From: a virus
IMG/VR virus record: IMGVR_UViG_3300005515_000625
Span: 1 to 26,328 of that record
DNA: 26,328 bases
Strand: one strand, 5' to 3'
Positions 6,811 to 13,750 of this stretch are shown one piece after another. Made by a program: the position numbers and the translations under genes. Position 1 is the first letter of the stretch, and each line of letters starts with the position of its first letter. The notes below the pieces were generated by a model. The model was not told the origin of the DNA, made no database searches, and saw nothing but the letters and a program-made list of their open reading frames with translations.

Positions 6811-7461
6811 ATGGAAGCTGCGATACTCGAAGAACGCACCGATGGCGTCACGCTCATTAACGGCAAGGAATTCATGACCGATGCGAAGGGAGCATACGTG
6901 CCGCTCTCGCTGGTGAAACCCCAGCACAAACTGGAAGACGAGACTGTCAGGAAGATCATCAATTTTGCGATTGACGTCAGTGCACAGATCGCCCGGTTCC
7001 GAGGCCATACAATGACCGACCTTGGCAGTCTTGACGCGTTGATCGCCCAGGAATACGGCGCCAAGATCGGTGGCGCCAAGGGGAACCGAACGTATCAGAC
7101 GATCGACGGACTGATGAAGGTCCAAGTGCAGGTAGCCGAGCAGATCGACTTCGGATCGGAGCTGCAGGTCGCGAAATCTATCATAGACGAATGCCTGACC
7201 GAGTGGTCGGCGGATAGTCGCGCAGAGATCCAGTCCATAATCACTCGCGCGTTCAATACGGACAAGGAGGGAAAGATCAATCGCGCCGAAATCTTCATGC
7301 TGTTGCGTCATCAGATCGAAGATCCCCGCTGGCAGCGAGCCATGGATGCGATCCGTGACGCAATGCGCGTGACCGGGTCTAAGGAATATGTTCGTTTCTA
7401 CCGGCGAAAGACTATCGCCGAGGCGTGGCAAGCCGTTACTATCGACATGGCAAAGGCTTAG
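6811..7461 (+). CDS. DUF3164 family phage protein
   Basis: 216 residues matching the DUF3164 family common in Mu-like phages: a short N-terminus (FMTDAKGAYVPLSLVKP, about 22-38), a long helical middle with RFRGHTMTDLGSLDALIAQEYG, a conserved GGAKGNRTYQTIDGLMKVQV region, and a C-terminal part containing MRVTGSKEYVRFYRR. The biochemical role is unknown; the gene sits in the early/replication block, usually near gemA. Here gemA is displaced by about 1.6 kb because two opposite-strand genes lie between. AACAGG precedes the ATG. Confidence 0.85.
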   Translation: MEAAILEERTDGVTLINGKEFMTDAKGAYVPLSLVKPQHKLEDETVRKIINFAIDVSAQIARFRGHTMTDLGSLDALIAQEYGAKIGGAKGNRTYQTIDGLMKVQVQVAEQIDFGSELQVAKSIIDECLTEWSADSRAEIQSIITRAFNTDKEGKINRAEIFMLLRHQIEDPRWQRAMDAIRDAMRVTGSKEYVRFYRRKTIAEAWQAVTIDMAKA

Positions 7462-7473
7462 GGGCGTCGGATG

Positions 7474-8178
7474 TTATCGTTCAACTCCGTACCTTTTGGC
7501 AGTTGCCGAAAGCAGCTCAACGATTACGGGGAGTTCATCGGCAAGCTTGATTATCTGTCCGTAGAGATAGTTCACGCGAAAATATCCATCTTGATCATCG
7601 AGAGCAAAGCTGGGCGCGGTGTATCGACTCCCTCTCGAGAAGGTCTCAAGAAGCGCCTGAGCTTCCTTGCTGTTTTCGCGGAGCCAATGCAGTTTGTAGG
7701 TCAGAATGCCGTCGAAAAGGCGGCTCCCCTCTACCAGTTGTGCCCGTTCGAGAAGAGCGACAAGGTCTCGGCACGACGTCTCAACCCAATAGGCTTCTTG
7801 CACAATCAAGCCGAGCTGACCGCGAAGAGTATTTATCTTGAGCATCTCGGTTTTCAGCCTAGCGAATGCATAACCCGCCTGAGAAAGCCCCAGTACCTGA
7901 GGGTAGACTGCGCGCTCCACTGCGAGCCGATCGCTCCGCAGCGAAAGCTCAACAAGTTGGGCGTGTCGCTCTCCCTGTCGCGCATCCGTCTTTTCCATCA
8001 CCGAGATGGTCCATGTGGCGGCTCCGACAGCAGCGAGGCCTGTGATCAATGTCTGATAATCCGACACGAACTTTCCCCAGGGATCCCCGATGCCACCTGC
8101 TACGGCAGGTATAAGAAGCGCGGTGGCAACTACCAGAATCGCTGCGGCGAGGATCCGTCCTCGATTTGTCTTTGGCAT
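7474..8178 (-). CDS. Membrane protein, paralog of its upstream neighbour (unknown; likely moron)
   Basis: 234 residues. Two transmembrane segments are predicted near the N-terminus (about 8-30 and 41-61), then a soluble, helical C-terminal domain of about 170 residues. Residues 41-93 (LITGLAAVGAA, then RHAQLVELSLRSDRLAVER) closely match the same region of the gene at 8263-9054, so the two are paralogs. GGAGGAA lies just before the ATG. It points against all surrounding genes, and the DNA is less G+C-rich (one sampled 60-base line is 50%). Similar TM-plus-RH-motif proteins occur as unannotated proteins in Rhizobiales, from memory. Function unknown; superinfection exclusion or defence is a guess. 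Confidence 0.75.
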   Translation of the reverse strand: MPKTNRGRILAAAILVVATALLIPAVAGGIGDPWGKFVSDYQTLITGLAAVGAATWTISVMEKTDARQGERHAQLVELSLRSDRLAVERAVYPQVLGLSQAGYAFARLKTEMLKINTLRGQLGLIVQEAYWVETSCRDLVALLERAQLVEGSRLFDGILTYKLHWLRENSKEAQALLETFSRGSRYTAPSFALDDQDGYFRVNYLYGQIIKLADELPVIVELLSATAKRYGVER

Positions 8179-8230
8179 TCAGTTCCTCCGGCCACTGCCA
8201 CTAAACTACAGGCGCGCTGTGAAGCGCCCT

Positions 8231-8244
8231 GCCATTGCAATGGC
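8231..8244. repeat. Perfect 14-bp palindrome in the gap between the two membrane genes
   Basis: GCCATTGCAATGGC is perfectly palindromic and lies 52 bases upstream of the start of the gene at 7474-8178, in the 84-base gap behind its paralog. It is a candidate operator. It has no loop, so an RNA hairpin would be short. Confidence 0.45.
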
Positions 8245-8262
8245 GATGTAATTCTCGGCGTA

Positions 8263-9054
8263 TTAGATATTTGTTCCGAGAGCATAGCCCTCGGACAAAT
8301 AGAGGTCAGCGAGGGCACTAAGTCCCTGTCGCACCTCCTCCAGGCAATTTTTAAGAAGCTGAGCTCTGATCATCATGCTTTTGAGATCACTCTGGACGGC
8401 AACGAAAATCGTCACCTCAGGTTCGCCTTCTTTGCTCTTGTTTCGAATTTCTTCCATGAGGTTTTGGGCTGCCGCCCGAAGGTGGTTGGCTCTGTACTGC
8501 GCGTCTTGAAAATCGATCGCAAGCTTGCCGTCGAAGAGCTCGTAGGCTTCTTTCATCTGTGGGTTGTTGAGATAATGAGTGAGGAAATTCACGCAGTTCT
8601 CTACTTCGGATACAAAGAGCATTTGGCTCCCAACGTCATCAAGACCGGTCCGGGAGATAATGCTACCCAACTCTGCTATTGCCCGGATGATGGATGGCAG
8701 GACGGGCCCAACAAGCCTGCTGACTTTCAATCGATCCGACCTCAGCGTCAACGCCATCATTTGGCGGTGCCGCCGCTCGCTTTCTCGCTCTATTTCTCGG
8801 GCCAGAGCGAGAGCGTTTTGCGACTGTCTTTGAGATTGCTCATGTCGAAACTGTGCAGCCTCGTCAGTCCTTTCCATGGTCCGGATGGTCGCATCCATTT
8901 TCCCGATAGTGATACTTGCGGCGAAGACAGCGGCCAGTCCGGTTATCAATCCCTGAAACTCACGTATCCAGGCCTGGAAAACCGGAAATGCGAAGGTCCC
9001 GGCAAGCATGCCGACCGCCCCGCCTACCAGGCTCCATTTCAGATAACGCCCCAT
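8263..9054 (-). CDS. Membrane protein with coiled coil, paralog of the following gene (unknown; likely moron)
   Basis: 263 residues from the ATG at 9054, which has a GGGGG ribosome site; a longer form from 9114 would overlap gemA and is less likely. Two transmembrane segments (about 8-29 and 33-52) are followed by a charged coiled coil (about 55-97) that the paralog lacks, then RHRQMMALTLRSDRLKVSR at 95-113, shared with the neighbour, and a helical C-terminal domain. First gene of a leftward two-gene unit; its promoter must lie in or near the 5' end of gemA, where no clear -35/-10 pair is seen. Function unknown; a membrane-anchored host-benefit or exclusion role is inferred only. Confidence 0.75.
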   Translation of the reverse strand: MGRYLKWSLVGGAVGMLAGTFAFPVFQAWIREFQGLITGLAAVFAASITIGKMDATIRTMERTDEAAQFRHEQSQRQSQNALALAREIERESERRHRQMMALTLRSDRLKVSRLVGPVLPSIIRAIAELGSIISRTGLDDVGSQMLFVSEVENCVNFLTHYLNNPQMKEAYELFDGKLAIDFQDAQYRANHLRAAAQNLMEEIRNKSKEGEPEVTIFVAVQSDLKSMMIRAQLLKNCLEEVRQGLSALADLYLSEGYALGTNI

Positions 9055-9092
9055 AAGAATCGCCCCCAGCGCATTTCGAACGGAATCATCGC

Positions 9093-9767
9093 ATGACCGC
9101 CTCGATCGCTGCAATCCATGTTGCTAAGAAGCATCTCGGCCTCGACGACGATACCTACCGCGCCAAGCTTGAGCGTATTACGGGCAAGCGTTCCGCCAAA
9201 GACATGTCCGAGGCCGAGCGTGAGAAGGTTTTATCGGTCTTTAGAAACGAGGGCTTTATCAAAGCCCCCGCAGCCCGTCGGATAGGAGGGCGTCAAAAGC
9301 TGACAGGTAAATATGCCAAGAAGCTGCAGGCGCTTTGGATCGCCGCCTGGAATCTCGGCATCGTTCGCGACCGCGACGACAAGGCGCTTATCGCATTTGT
9401 GAAACGTCAGACCGGCATCGATCACACGCGCTTCCTCGTCTACGCCGACGATGCCAGGCGCGCGATCGAGGCGCTAAAGGGCTGGATCAATCGCGAGGCC
9501 GGCGTCTCCTACGGCAACACAAACGGCTATGACTGGCTGGCGGCGGATGGCGCAAAGGTCGCCTGGGCGCAATGGAAGGTCCTGACGCCAGGCGCGGGTC
9601 TCTTGGTCCGCAAAGGCTTCGACAGCGAAGTGGCAAAGCTGACAGGCAGGGCCATGCTCCAGGAGGTCGCCGCCGCCGACTGGCAGATCGTCATGAACAG
9701 CTTCGGTGATCGCATCCGTGCGGGGAGGGGCCGATCCGGCGACCTGCCCGTTTCACGAGGAGCATGA
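9093..9767 (+). CDS. gemA: GemA-like regulatory protein (Mu gp16 family, DUF1018)
   Basis: 224 residues. The N-terminal 150 residues match GemA: IAAIHVAKKHLGLDDDTYRA at about 5-24, then TGKRSAKDMSEAEREKVL, then KLQALWIAAWNLGIVRDR and the FVKRQTGIDHTRFL segment. In Mu, GemA (gp16) changes host gene expression and DNA supercoiling and is cotranscribed with mor. The start is 38 bases from the divergent membrane gene. The stop overlaps the next ORF. The C-terminal 70 residues are less conserved. Confidence 0.88.
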   Translation: MTASIAAIHVAKKHLGLDDDTYRAKLERITGKRSAKDMSEAEREKVLSVFRNEGFIKAPAARRIGGRQKLTGKYAKKLQALWIAAWNLGIVRDRDDKALIAFVKRQTGIDHTRFLVYADDARRAIEALKGWINREAGVSYGNTNGYDWLAADGAKVAWAQWKVLTPGAGLLVRKGFDSEVAKLTGRAMLQEVAAADWQIVMNSFGDRIRAGRGRSGDLPVSRGA

Positions 9768-9769
9768 CA

Positions 9770-9964
9770 ATGCCACACGCTCTGCCACTCTTTGAAAGCA
9801 CCGAACTCGCAGCCGTCAGAGCCAAGTGCGACGACCTGTTGAAGAGGCTTCAAAGAGGCGGCGTGGATGCCGAGACGCGCATCCGTAGGGAACAGCGTCT
9901 GCGCAAATTACGTGCGGAGCAGATGCGCCTTGAGATGCAGCTCGGGCTGGGAGAGTGCCAGTGA
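9770..9964 (+). CDS. Small hypothetical protein between gemA and mor
   Basis: 64 residues, highly charged and helical (RLRKLRAEQMRLEMQLGL at the C-terminus), possibly a coiled coil. GAGGAG at 9757-9762 is well spaced for the ATG at 9770; an ATG at 9764 that overlaps the gemA stop is too close to that site. Its TGA overlaps the GTG of mor. No known family. Confidence 0.6.
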   Translation: MPHALPLFESTELAAVRAKCDDLLKRLQRGGVDAETRIRREQRLRKLRAEQMRLEMQLGLGECQ

Positions 9965-10320
9965 GTGATCTGACCGGCGAACTGCTCGACGCGCTTGGCG
10001 TCGAAGGCTTCATTGCCTTGACCGAAGCCCACGGCGGCATTCGGCTTTATGTGCCCGTCGAAGCGCACGGATCGCAGCTTGCGGCCGATATCGGTCTCGA
10101 TCATGCAGCAAGGCTTTCCAAACTTTTTCCTGGCAGCTATATAAGAGTGCCGTTGGCCCGCGAAATTCGTGCGCAGCACTATCGCGCATTGGGCGAGAGT
10201 AACGGAAAGATTGCTCGACGCCTCGGCCTGACTGAGACCGGCGTCGATAAGCTCTTCCGGCGATCGCCGAACACGATCGGCAGACCGGAAAAAGATCCCC
10301 GACAAATCGAAATGTTCTAG
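9961..10320 (+). CDS. mor: Mor family transcription activator (middle operon regulator)
   Basis: 119 residues (Mu Mor is 129). The N-terminal dimerisation part contains GGIRLYVP (about 25-32), and the C-terminal HTH is NGKIARRLGLTETGVDKLFR at about 81-100, typical of the Mor/C family. In Mu, Mor binds as a dimer at the middle promoter and recruits RNA polymerase through its alpha and sigma subunits. GTG start at 9961, preceded by GGGAG. It is the last gene before a 98-base gap and the lysis genes, the expected place for its target promoter. No second family member (Mu C) is seen in the window. Confidence 0.88.
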   Translation: MSDLTGELLDALGVEGFIALTEAHGGIRLYVPVEAHGSQLAADIGLDHAARLSKLFPGSYIRVPLAREIRAQHYRALGESNGKIARRLGLTETGVDKLFRRSPNTIGRPEKDPRQIEMF

Positions 10321-10418
10321 TCCCGCCCGCCTTGGCGGTCATGACCACGAGGCCGGTTGCAAAGCTATTGTCGCCCCATGTTCAGCCGCTTCGCGGCTAA
10401 TCCGGCAGGGGCGATCTC
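10321..10418 (+). promoter_or_regulatory. Candidate Mor-dependent promoter region
   Basis: This is the only sizeable gap between mor and the late genes. It contains an inverted repeat CCGCC-TT-GGCGG (10327-10338), a possible -10 TATTGT (10366-10371) without a good -35, as in Mor-activated promoters, and a hairpin AGCCGC-TTC-GCGGCT (10384-10398). The assignment is by position and is not proven by a known Mor site. Confidence 0.4.
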
Positions 10419-11153
10419 ATGGCAAATTTTGATCAGTGGCTTATCCAGCGCCTGCGTTTGCACGGTGCCTATGCCGGCGTCGTCGATGACGCTCACGGCC
10501 GGGCCGCGATCGAGGCGCTGAAGCGCTTTCAGCATGCTGAGTGTTTGCCGGAAACGGGACAGGCGGATGAAGCCACCGTCGAGGCGCTGCGCTATGACCC
10601 AGCCCGAACCGCGAGCAGCGCTCCGGTTGTCGTCACACCTGCGCCCCCCAAGCCGGCGGAGCCCGTGTGGATGCGCGAGGCACGGCGGTTCATGGGGCTG
10701 AAAGAGATTGCCGGCGCCGGCTCAAATCCGACAATTCTCGGCTGGGCGAAGAGGCTCGGCGGCTGGATCGCCAGCTTTTACACCAACGACGATACGCCTT
10801 GGTGCGGCCTGTTCATCGGCAATCTGATTTCGACGACACTTCCGCAGGAGAAATTGCCGTCGAACCCGCTCGGCGCCTTAGAGTGGGCGAAGTTCGGGCA
10901 GCCAATGCCGGCGCCGGCGCTAGGCGCTATCCTCGTCTTCCAGCGGCCTGGCGGCGGTCATGTCGGCCTCTACGCGGGCGAGGATGATGAGAATTACATT
11001 GTTCTCGGCGGCAACCAGGGCAACAGCGTAAAATTCTCGCCTGTCGAAAAGCGCCGCTGCGTTGGCATCCGCTGGCCGAAGACGGGCGAGCAGCCCGTTG
11101 GCGGAAGAGTTCGGGCGATCACTATCGGCGAGGTCTCCCGCAATGAGGCCTGA
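10419..11153 (+). CDS. Endolysin: peptidoglycan-binding domain plus TIGR02594/CHAP-like peptidase
   Basis: 244 residues. Residues about 5-60 form a PG_binding_1-like domain (RAAIEALKRFQ, then ETGQADEATVEALR). A Pro/Ala linker (61-81) leads to a TIGR02594-type NlpC/P60-CHAP-like amidase/peptidase with likely catalytic Cys129 in DTPWCGLF, His181 in GGGHVGLY and Asn199 in LGGNQGN. It would cut peptidoglycan for host lysis. No signal peptide is visible, so it probably needs the holin downstream. First gene of the late block; its stop overlaps the holin candidate. Confidence 0.88.
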   Translation: MANFDQWLIQRLRLHGAYAGVVDDAHGRAAIEALKRFQHAECLPETGQADEATVEALRYDPARTASSAPVVVTPAPPKPAEPVWMREARRFMGLKEIAGAGSNPTILGWAKRLGGWIASFYTNDDTPWCGLFIGNLISTTLPQEKLPSNPLGALEWAKFGQPMPAPALGAILVFQRPGGGHVGLYAGEDDENYIVLGGNQGNSVKFSPVEKRRCVGIRWPKTGEQPVGGRVRAITIGEVSRNEA

Positions 11154-11421
11154 ACGTCGGTCCACGAAACCGAGCTATACGCTCTCACGGCGCCAGATCT
11201 GGGCGTCGTTCTGGTTTGCGTGGGGGGTGAACGCCTTCATCCTCGTCTCGGCCATCATCTATCATTCGGCCGAGGCGGTGCAGCTTGCGCCGATCATCAC
11301 GCCCAGCACCTTCCTGCTTATCGCCGCCATGCTCGGCGTCCACCGGTTCTCCGGCGCCGCAGATTTTCGTGCTGCCGCAATCATGGCCTCGACCTCGGCG
11401 AACGCAGAGGAGGTCCAGTGA
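11143..11421 (+). CDS. Probable holin (two-TM membrane protein)
   Basis: 92 residues with a basic N-terminus, transmembrane segments at about 20-40 (WASFWFAWGVNAFILVSAII) and 49-66, and a polar C-terminus. Size, topology and position between the endolysin and the spanin pair fit a class II holin, which makes the membrane lesions that release the endolysin. The sequence is not tied to a named holin family. The ATG at 11143 lies inside the endolysin 3' end. Confidence 0.6.
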   Translation: MRPERRSTKPSYTLSRRQIWASFWFAWGVNAFILVSAIIYHSAEAVQLAPIITPSTFLLIAAMLGVHRFSGAADFRAAAIMASTSANAEEVQ

Positions 11422-11792
11422 CCGCGTTGTTTTCGAAGCCACTGGTCCGGTTGATCCTCATCGTGGTCCTGGTCATCGCGGTCCTCGGCACGGCGTATCT
11501 CGGTATTCGCGAGATCCGGGGAATGGTCGCCGACGCGGTCACGCTGAAGGGTGATGAGCGCGACGCATATTGGACAGCCAAAATCGAGAAGGCGAACGCC
11601 GACACCAACAAGCGGGCTGCCGACCAGGCGGCCGCGGTCGTGAAAATCCAGGCGGTCATGGCAGAGCAAAGCCGGTCCGACCAACAGACACTTGCAGATT
11701 TGAGGACGAAGAATGCGCAGCTTCCTAAGGGGGACGGCAAGGGTGGCCGTTGTGGTCTCAGCGGTGATCGCGTCGGCTTGCTCCCAGACTGA
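11418..11792 (+). CDS. Rz-like inner-membrane spanin
   Basis: 124 residues. One N-terminal transmembrane helix (about 9-30) is followed by a periplasmic Ala/Lys/Glu/Gln-rich coiled coil (about 45-100), the i-spanin layout. GTG start overlapping the previous TGA. Its 3' end overlaps the Rz1-like lipoprotein gene by 80 bases in another frame, as in many Rz/Rz1 pairs. Together they would disrupt the outer membrane in the last step of lysis. Assigned by architecture and context. Confidence 0.72.
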   Translation: MTALFSKPLVRLILIVVLVIAVLGTAYLGIREIRGMVADAVTLKGDERDAYWTAKIEKANADTNKRAADQAAAVVKIQAVMAEQSRSDQQTLADLRTKNAQLPKGDGKGGRCGLSGDRVGLLPD

Positions 11793-12024
11793 GCGCAAGG
11801 AGGCCACATTGATCCCGGCGCCGACGCCGATCGTCGTGCCGCCTGAGGCGCGGCGGCCCTGTGTTCTCGCGCCGAAGCCGGCCGTAGACCCTGCGACGAA
11901 CTCGGTGCCCGAAGATCAGGTTTTCGAGATGTCAGCGACTGATCGTTTCGAGATCAGGTCTTGCGATCGGCGCCGGGCCGCAGCCGTAGCCGCGATCGAC
12001 GCGGCGAATGGAGCCGCGCCGTGA
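11713..12024 (+). CDS. Rz1-like outer-membrane spanin lipoprotein
   Basis: 103 residues with a lipoprotein signal: basic start, hydrophobic core (about 11-20) and lipobox ending in Ala-Ser-Ala-Cys23. The mature part starts Pro-rich (PAPTPIVVPPEARRP), typical of Rz1. It begins inside the Rz-like gene in a different reading frame, the hallmark of overlapping spanin pairs. At about 80 mature residues it is longer than lambda Rz1. Confidence 0.75.
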   Translation: MRSFLRGTARVAVVVSAVIASACSQTERKEATLIPAPTPIVVPPEARRPCVLAPKPAVDPATNSVPEDQVFEMSATDRFEIRSCDRRRAAAVAAIDAANGAAP

Positions 12025-12242
12025 CGATCGAGCTGAATTACGACCAGGCCGAAGAACTGGCGGCCAAAGAACGGCAGGCCGGCATCCGCCGTTTGCAAGC
12101 CGCCCTGGAACGCGATGGCAGTTCCGATTGCCTGGACTGCGAAAAGGAAATCGAGCCGGCGCGGCGTGAGGCGATGCCTTCAGCCACCCGGTGCATTGCA
12201 TGCCAGACGCGCTCCGAACAGCGCATGCGTAGGAACCGCTAA
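12021..12242 (+). CDS. TraR/DksA-like C4 zinc-finger protein
   Basis: 73 residues. An N-terminal helix (about 7-31) is followed by a four-Cys zinc finger: Cys37, Cys40, Cys58 and Cys61 (DCLDCEKEI and RCIACQ). This is the size and form of TraR, the short DksA relative that enters the secondary channel of RNA polymerase and changes promoter choice without ppGpp. Phage copies are common near lysis and packaging genes. GTG start overlaps the Rz1 stop. Regulation of host or late phage transcription is inferred from the family. Confidence 0.82.
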   Translation: MTIELNYDQAEELAAKERQAGIRRLQAALERDGSSDCLDCEKEIEPARREAMPSATRCIACQTRSEQRMRRNR

Positions 12243-12631
12243 TGGATCTCAAAGACATCGTCCTGTACGTCTCGCTCTTTCTCAATACCGCGAACGCGGT
12301 TGCCCTGGTGAAGAGCTTCTTCAGCTCAGGAGAAAAGCAGCTCGCCGATAAAATATCGAAGCTTGAGAGCAAGACCGACGCCAACGAAAAGAAGCTGATT
12401 GAGCACGATCGCCGCGTCCAGATGCTGGAGAGCGACATGAAGCATCTGCCCGATCGCGACACGACGCATCGCATCGAAATGACCATGGCGCAGATCATGG
12501 GCCGGCTGGATGCCCAGGACGCGACGCTGGCCGGCCGGTTCTCCGCAATGGACGAGCGCCTCAAACCCATCCAGGCGATCGGAGAGCGCCTTCAGGATGT
12601 TCTTATCGAACAGGCAAGGAACGCAGCATGA
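12242..12631 (+). CDS. DUF2730 family protein (Mu gp25-like)
   Basis: 129 residues. An N-terminal hydrophobic helix (about 6-24, IVLYVSLFLNTANAVALV) is followed by a long coiled coil (about 30-125), the layout of Mu gp25/DUF2730. The role is unknown; it is always near the packaging genes. The ATG overlaps the previous TAA and the stop overlaps the next ATG. Confidence 0.75.
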   Translation: MDLKDIVLYVSLFLNTANAVALVKSFFSSGEKQLADKISKLESKTDANEKKLIEHDRRVQMLESDMKHLPDRDTTHRIEMTMAQIMGRLDAQDATLAGRFSAMDERLKPIQAIGERLQDVLIEQARNAA

Positions 12632-12945
12632 GCCTCGGTATCGACTACGCCAATATGCAACGGGAGGAAGGCCGGCTGATCCTCCTGAAGGAAATGGCAG
12701 AGCAGCCAAACGAAAGCCTGTCGTCGAGCATGATGGAACCAGCGCTGAACCGGTTTGCGATCTACCAGGACCGGCCGTGGATTCATCAGCAGCTCGACTG
12801 GATGGCGAACATGGGCGCGATCACCGTTCTGGATGCAGGGACGGTCAAGATCGCGACCCTGACGCCGGCTGGCTGGCGTCACCTTCGGCGTGAGCACTTC
12901 ATTGAAGGCATCAAGCGTCCGTCACCCGTTCGACCGGGGATTTGA
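12628..12945 (+). CDS. Mu gp26-like phage protein (winged-helix-like)
   Basis: 105 residues. It resembles Mu gp26 and related 'VpaChn25_0724' phage proteins: EEGRLILLKEMAEQPNESLSSSMM, then a helix-turn and WMANMGAITVLDAGTVKIATLTPAGW with a final HLRREHFIEGIKRP. The LTPAGW line is like the wing of MarR-type winged helices. Found between gp25- and gp27-like genes as in Mu. Function in packaging is suspected but unknown. Confidence 0.8.
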   Translation: MSLGIDYANMQREEGRLILLKEMAEQPNESLSSSMMEPALNRFAIYQDRPWIHQQLDWMANMGAITVLDAGTVKIATLTPAGWRHLRREHFIEGIKRPSPVRPGI

Positions 12946-12947
12946 GT

Positions 12948-13571
12948 ATGTCCAAAGGACGTGGGAAACTCTCCGCTATCGATCTGTTGCCGGATGAATG
13001 CGAGCCGATCGTTAACTGGGCTGCGCATGAGCTTGCCAACCGAGATCGCACCCAGCTCGAAATCTTCGCCGAGTTTAAGACGAAGCTGATCGCGCTGCAG
13101 GGCGAGCTGGGCCTTGCCTTCGACATCCCGTCGTTTTCGGCCTTCAACCGCTATTCCATCCGCCTGGCGATGCTATCGCGCCGGTTGGAACAGACGCGTG
13201 ACATCGCCGAGACACTCTCCCAACGGATGGATGCGGCAGGCTCCGACGATCTGACGCTGATCGCGGCCGAGGCGATCAAGACGCTGATCTTCGAAGTGCT
13301 GCAGTCGTCGGGTGAAGCGGGCATCAGTCCGAAGGGCGCGATGGAGCTGGCAAACGCGCTGCGCGCTGCCGCAGCTGCGCAGGCTTCGTCGTCGAGCCGC
13401 CGTCTCAAGCTAGAAGCCGAGGAGAAGGCGCGCAAGGCGGAGGCCGACATGAAGGCCAATGCAGAGCGGGCGCTGGACACTCTATCGAAAGAACCTGGCA
13501 TCTCGAAGGAGGCGATCGCGCGCGCTCGCCGCGACTTCCTTGGTGTTCGTCCGAGAAAGGAAACAGCCTGA
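12948..13571 (+). CDS. Small terminase subunit (DUF3486, Mu gp27-like)
   Basis: 207 residues. The N-terminus (GRGKLSAIDLLPDECEPIVNWA) and an HTH-like part with SFSAFNRYSIRLAMLSRRLE match the DUF3486/Mu gp27 family. The C-terminal third (about 145-190) is a charged coiled coil, likely for oligomerisation. Small terminases recognise phage DNA and hand it to the large subunit. The ATG at 12948 is preferred over the TTG at 12942 because GGGGA is then well placed. The stop overlaps a small zinc-protein gene. Confidence 0.85.
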   Translation: MSKGRGKLSAIDLLPDECEPIVNWAAHELANRDRTQLEIFAEFKTKLIALQGELGLAFDIPSFSAFNRYSIRLAMLSRRLEQTRDIAETLSQRMDAAGSDDLTLIAAEAIKTLIFEVLQSSGEAGISPKGAMELANALRAAAAAQASSSSRRLKLEAEEKARKAEADMKANAERALDTLSKEPGISKEAIARARRDFLGVRPRKETA

Positions 13572-13750
13572 TGTCCGATGTTGCCGCGACATCACCCGCC
13601 TGTTCGCGGTGCCGGGGCGTTGGTCTCGGCATTAAGCGTATCACCACCCGAAAGGACGGCTCGATCGCAACGATCAGCTATGACCTCAAGGCGAAGTGCA
13701 GCGCCTGCCGTGGCACCGGCCTTCAGGTCATGGAGGTGCATCGTGGCTGA
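13571..13750 (+). CDS. 59-residue zinc-knuckle protein between the terminase genes
   Basis: Two CxxCxGxG motifs, CSRCRGVG (Cys11, Cys14) and CSACRGTG (Cys43, Cys46), are separated by a 28-residue basic linker. This spacing forms one DnaJ-type zinc ribbon. The ATG overlaps the gp27-like stop, and the last 8 bases overlap the terminase GTG. Two paired motifs and tight coupling make a chance ORF unlikely. It may bind DNA or RNA, or act as a packaging chaperone; this is inference. Small CxxCxGxG proteins exist in other phages, but no name is assigned. Confidence 0.75.
   Translation: MSDVAATSPACSRCRGVGLGIKRITTRKDGSIATISYDLKAKCSACRGTGLQVMEVHRG

Noticed and set aside
7471-9096. 541-codon plus-strand ORF that starts 9 bases after DUF3164 and ends in an ATGA overlap with gemA
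   Set aside because: Its codons lie exactly opposite those of the two minus-strand genes, so it stays open simply because those genes avoid TTA, CTA and TCA. Its product is rich in Cys, His and Ser, has no domain and crosses the gap between the two genes, whereas the minus-strand products are paralogous membrane proteins with good ribosome sites.
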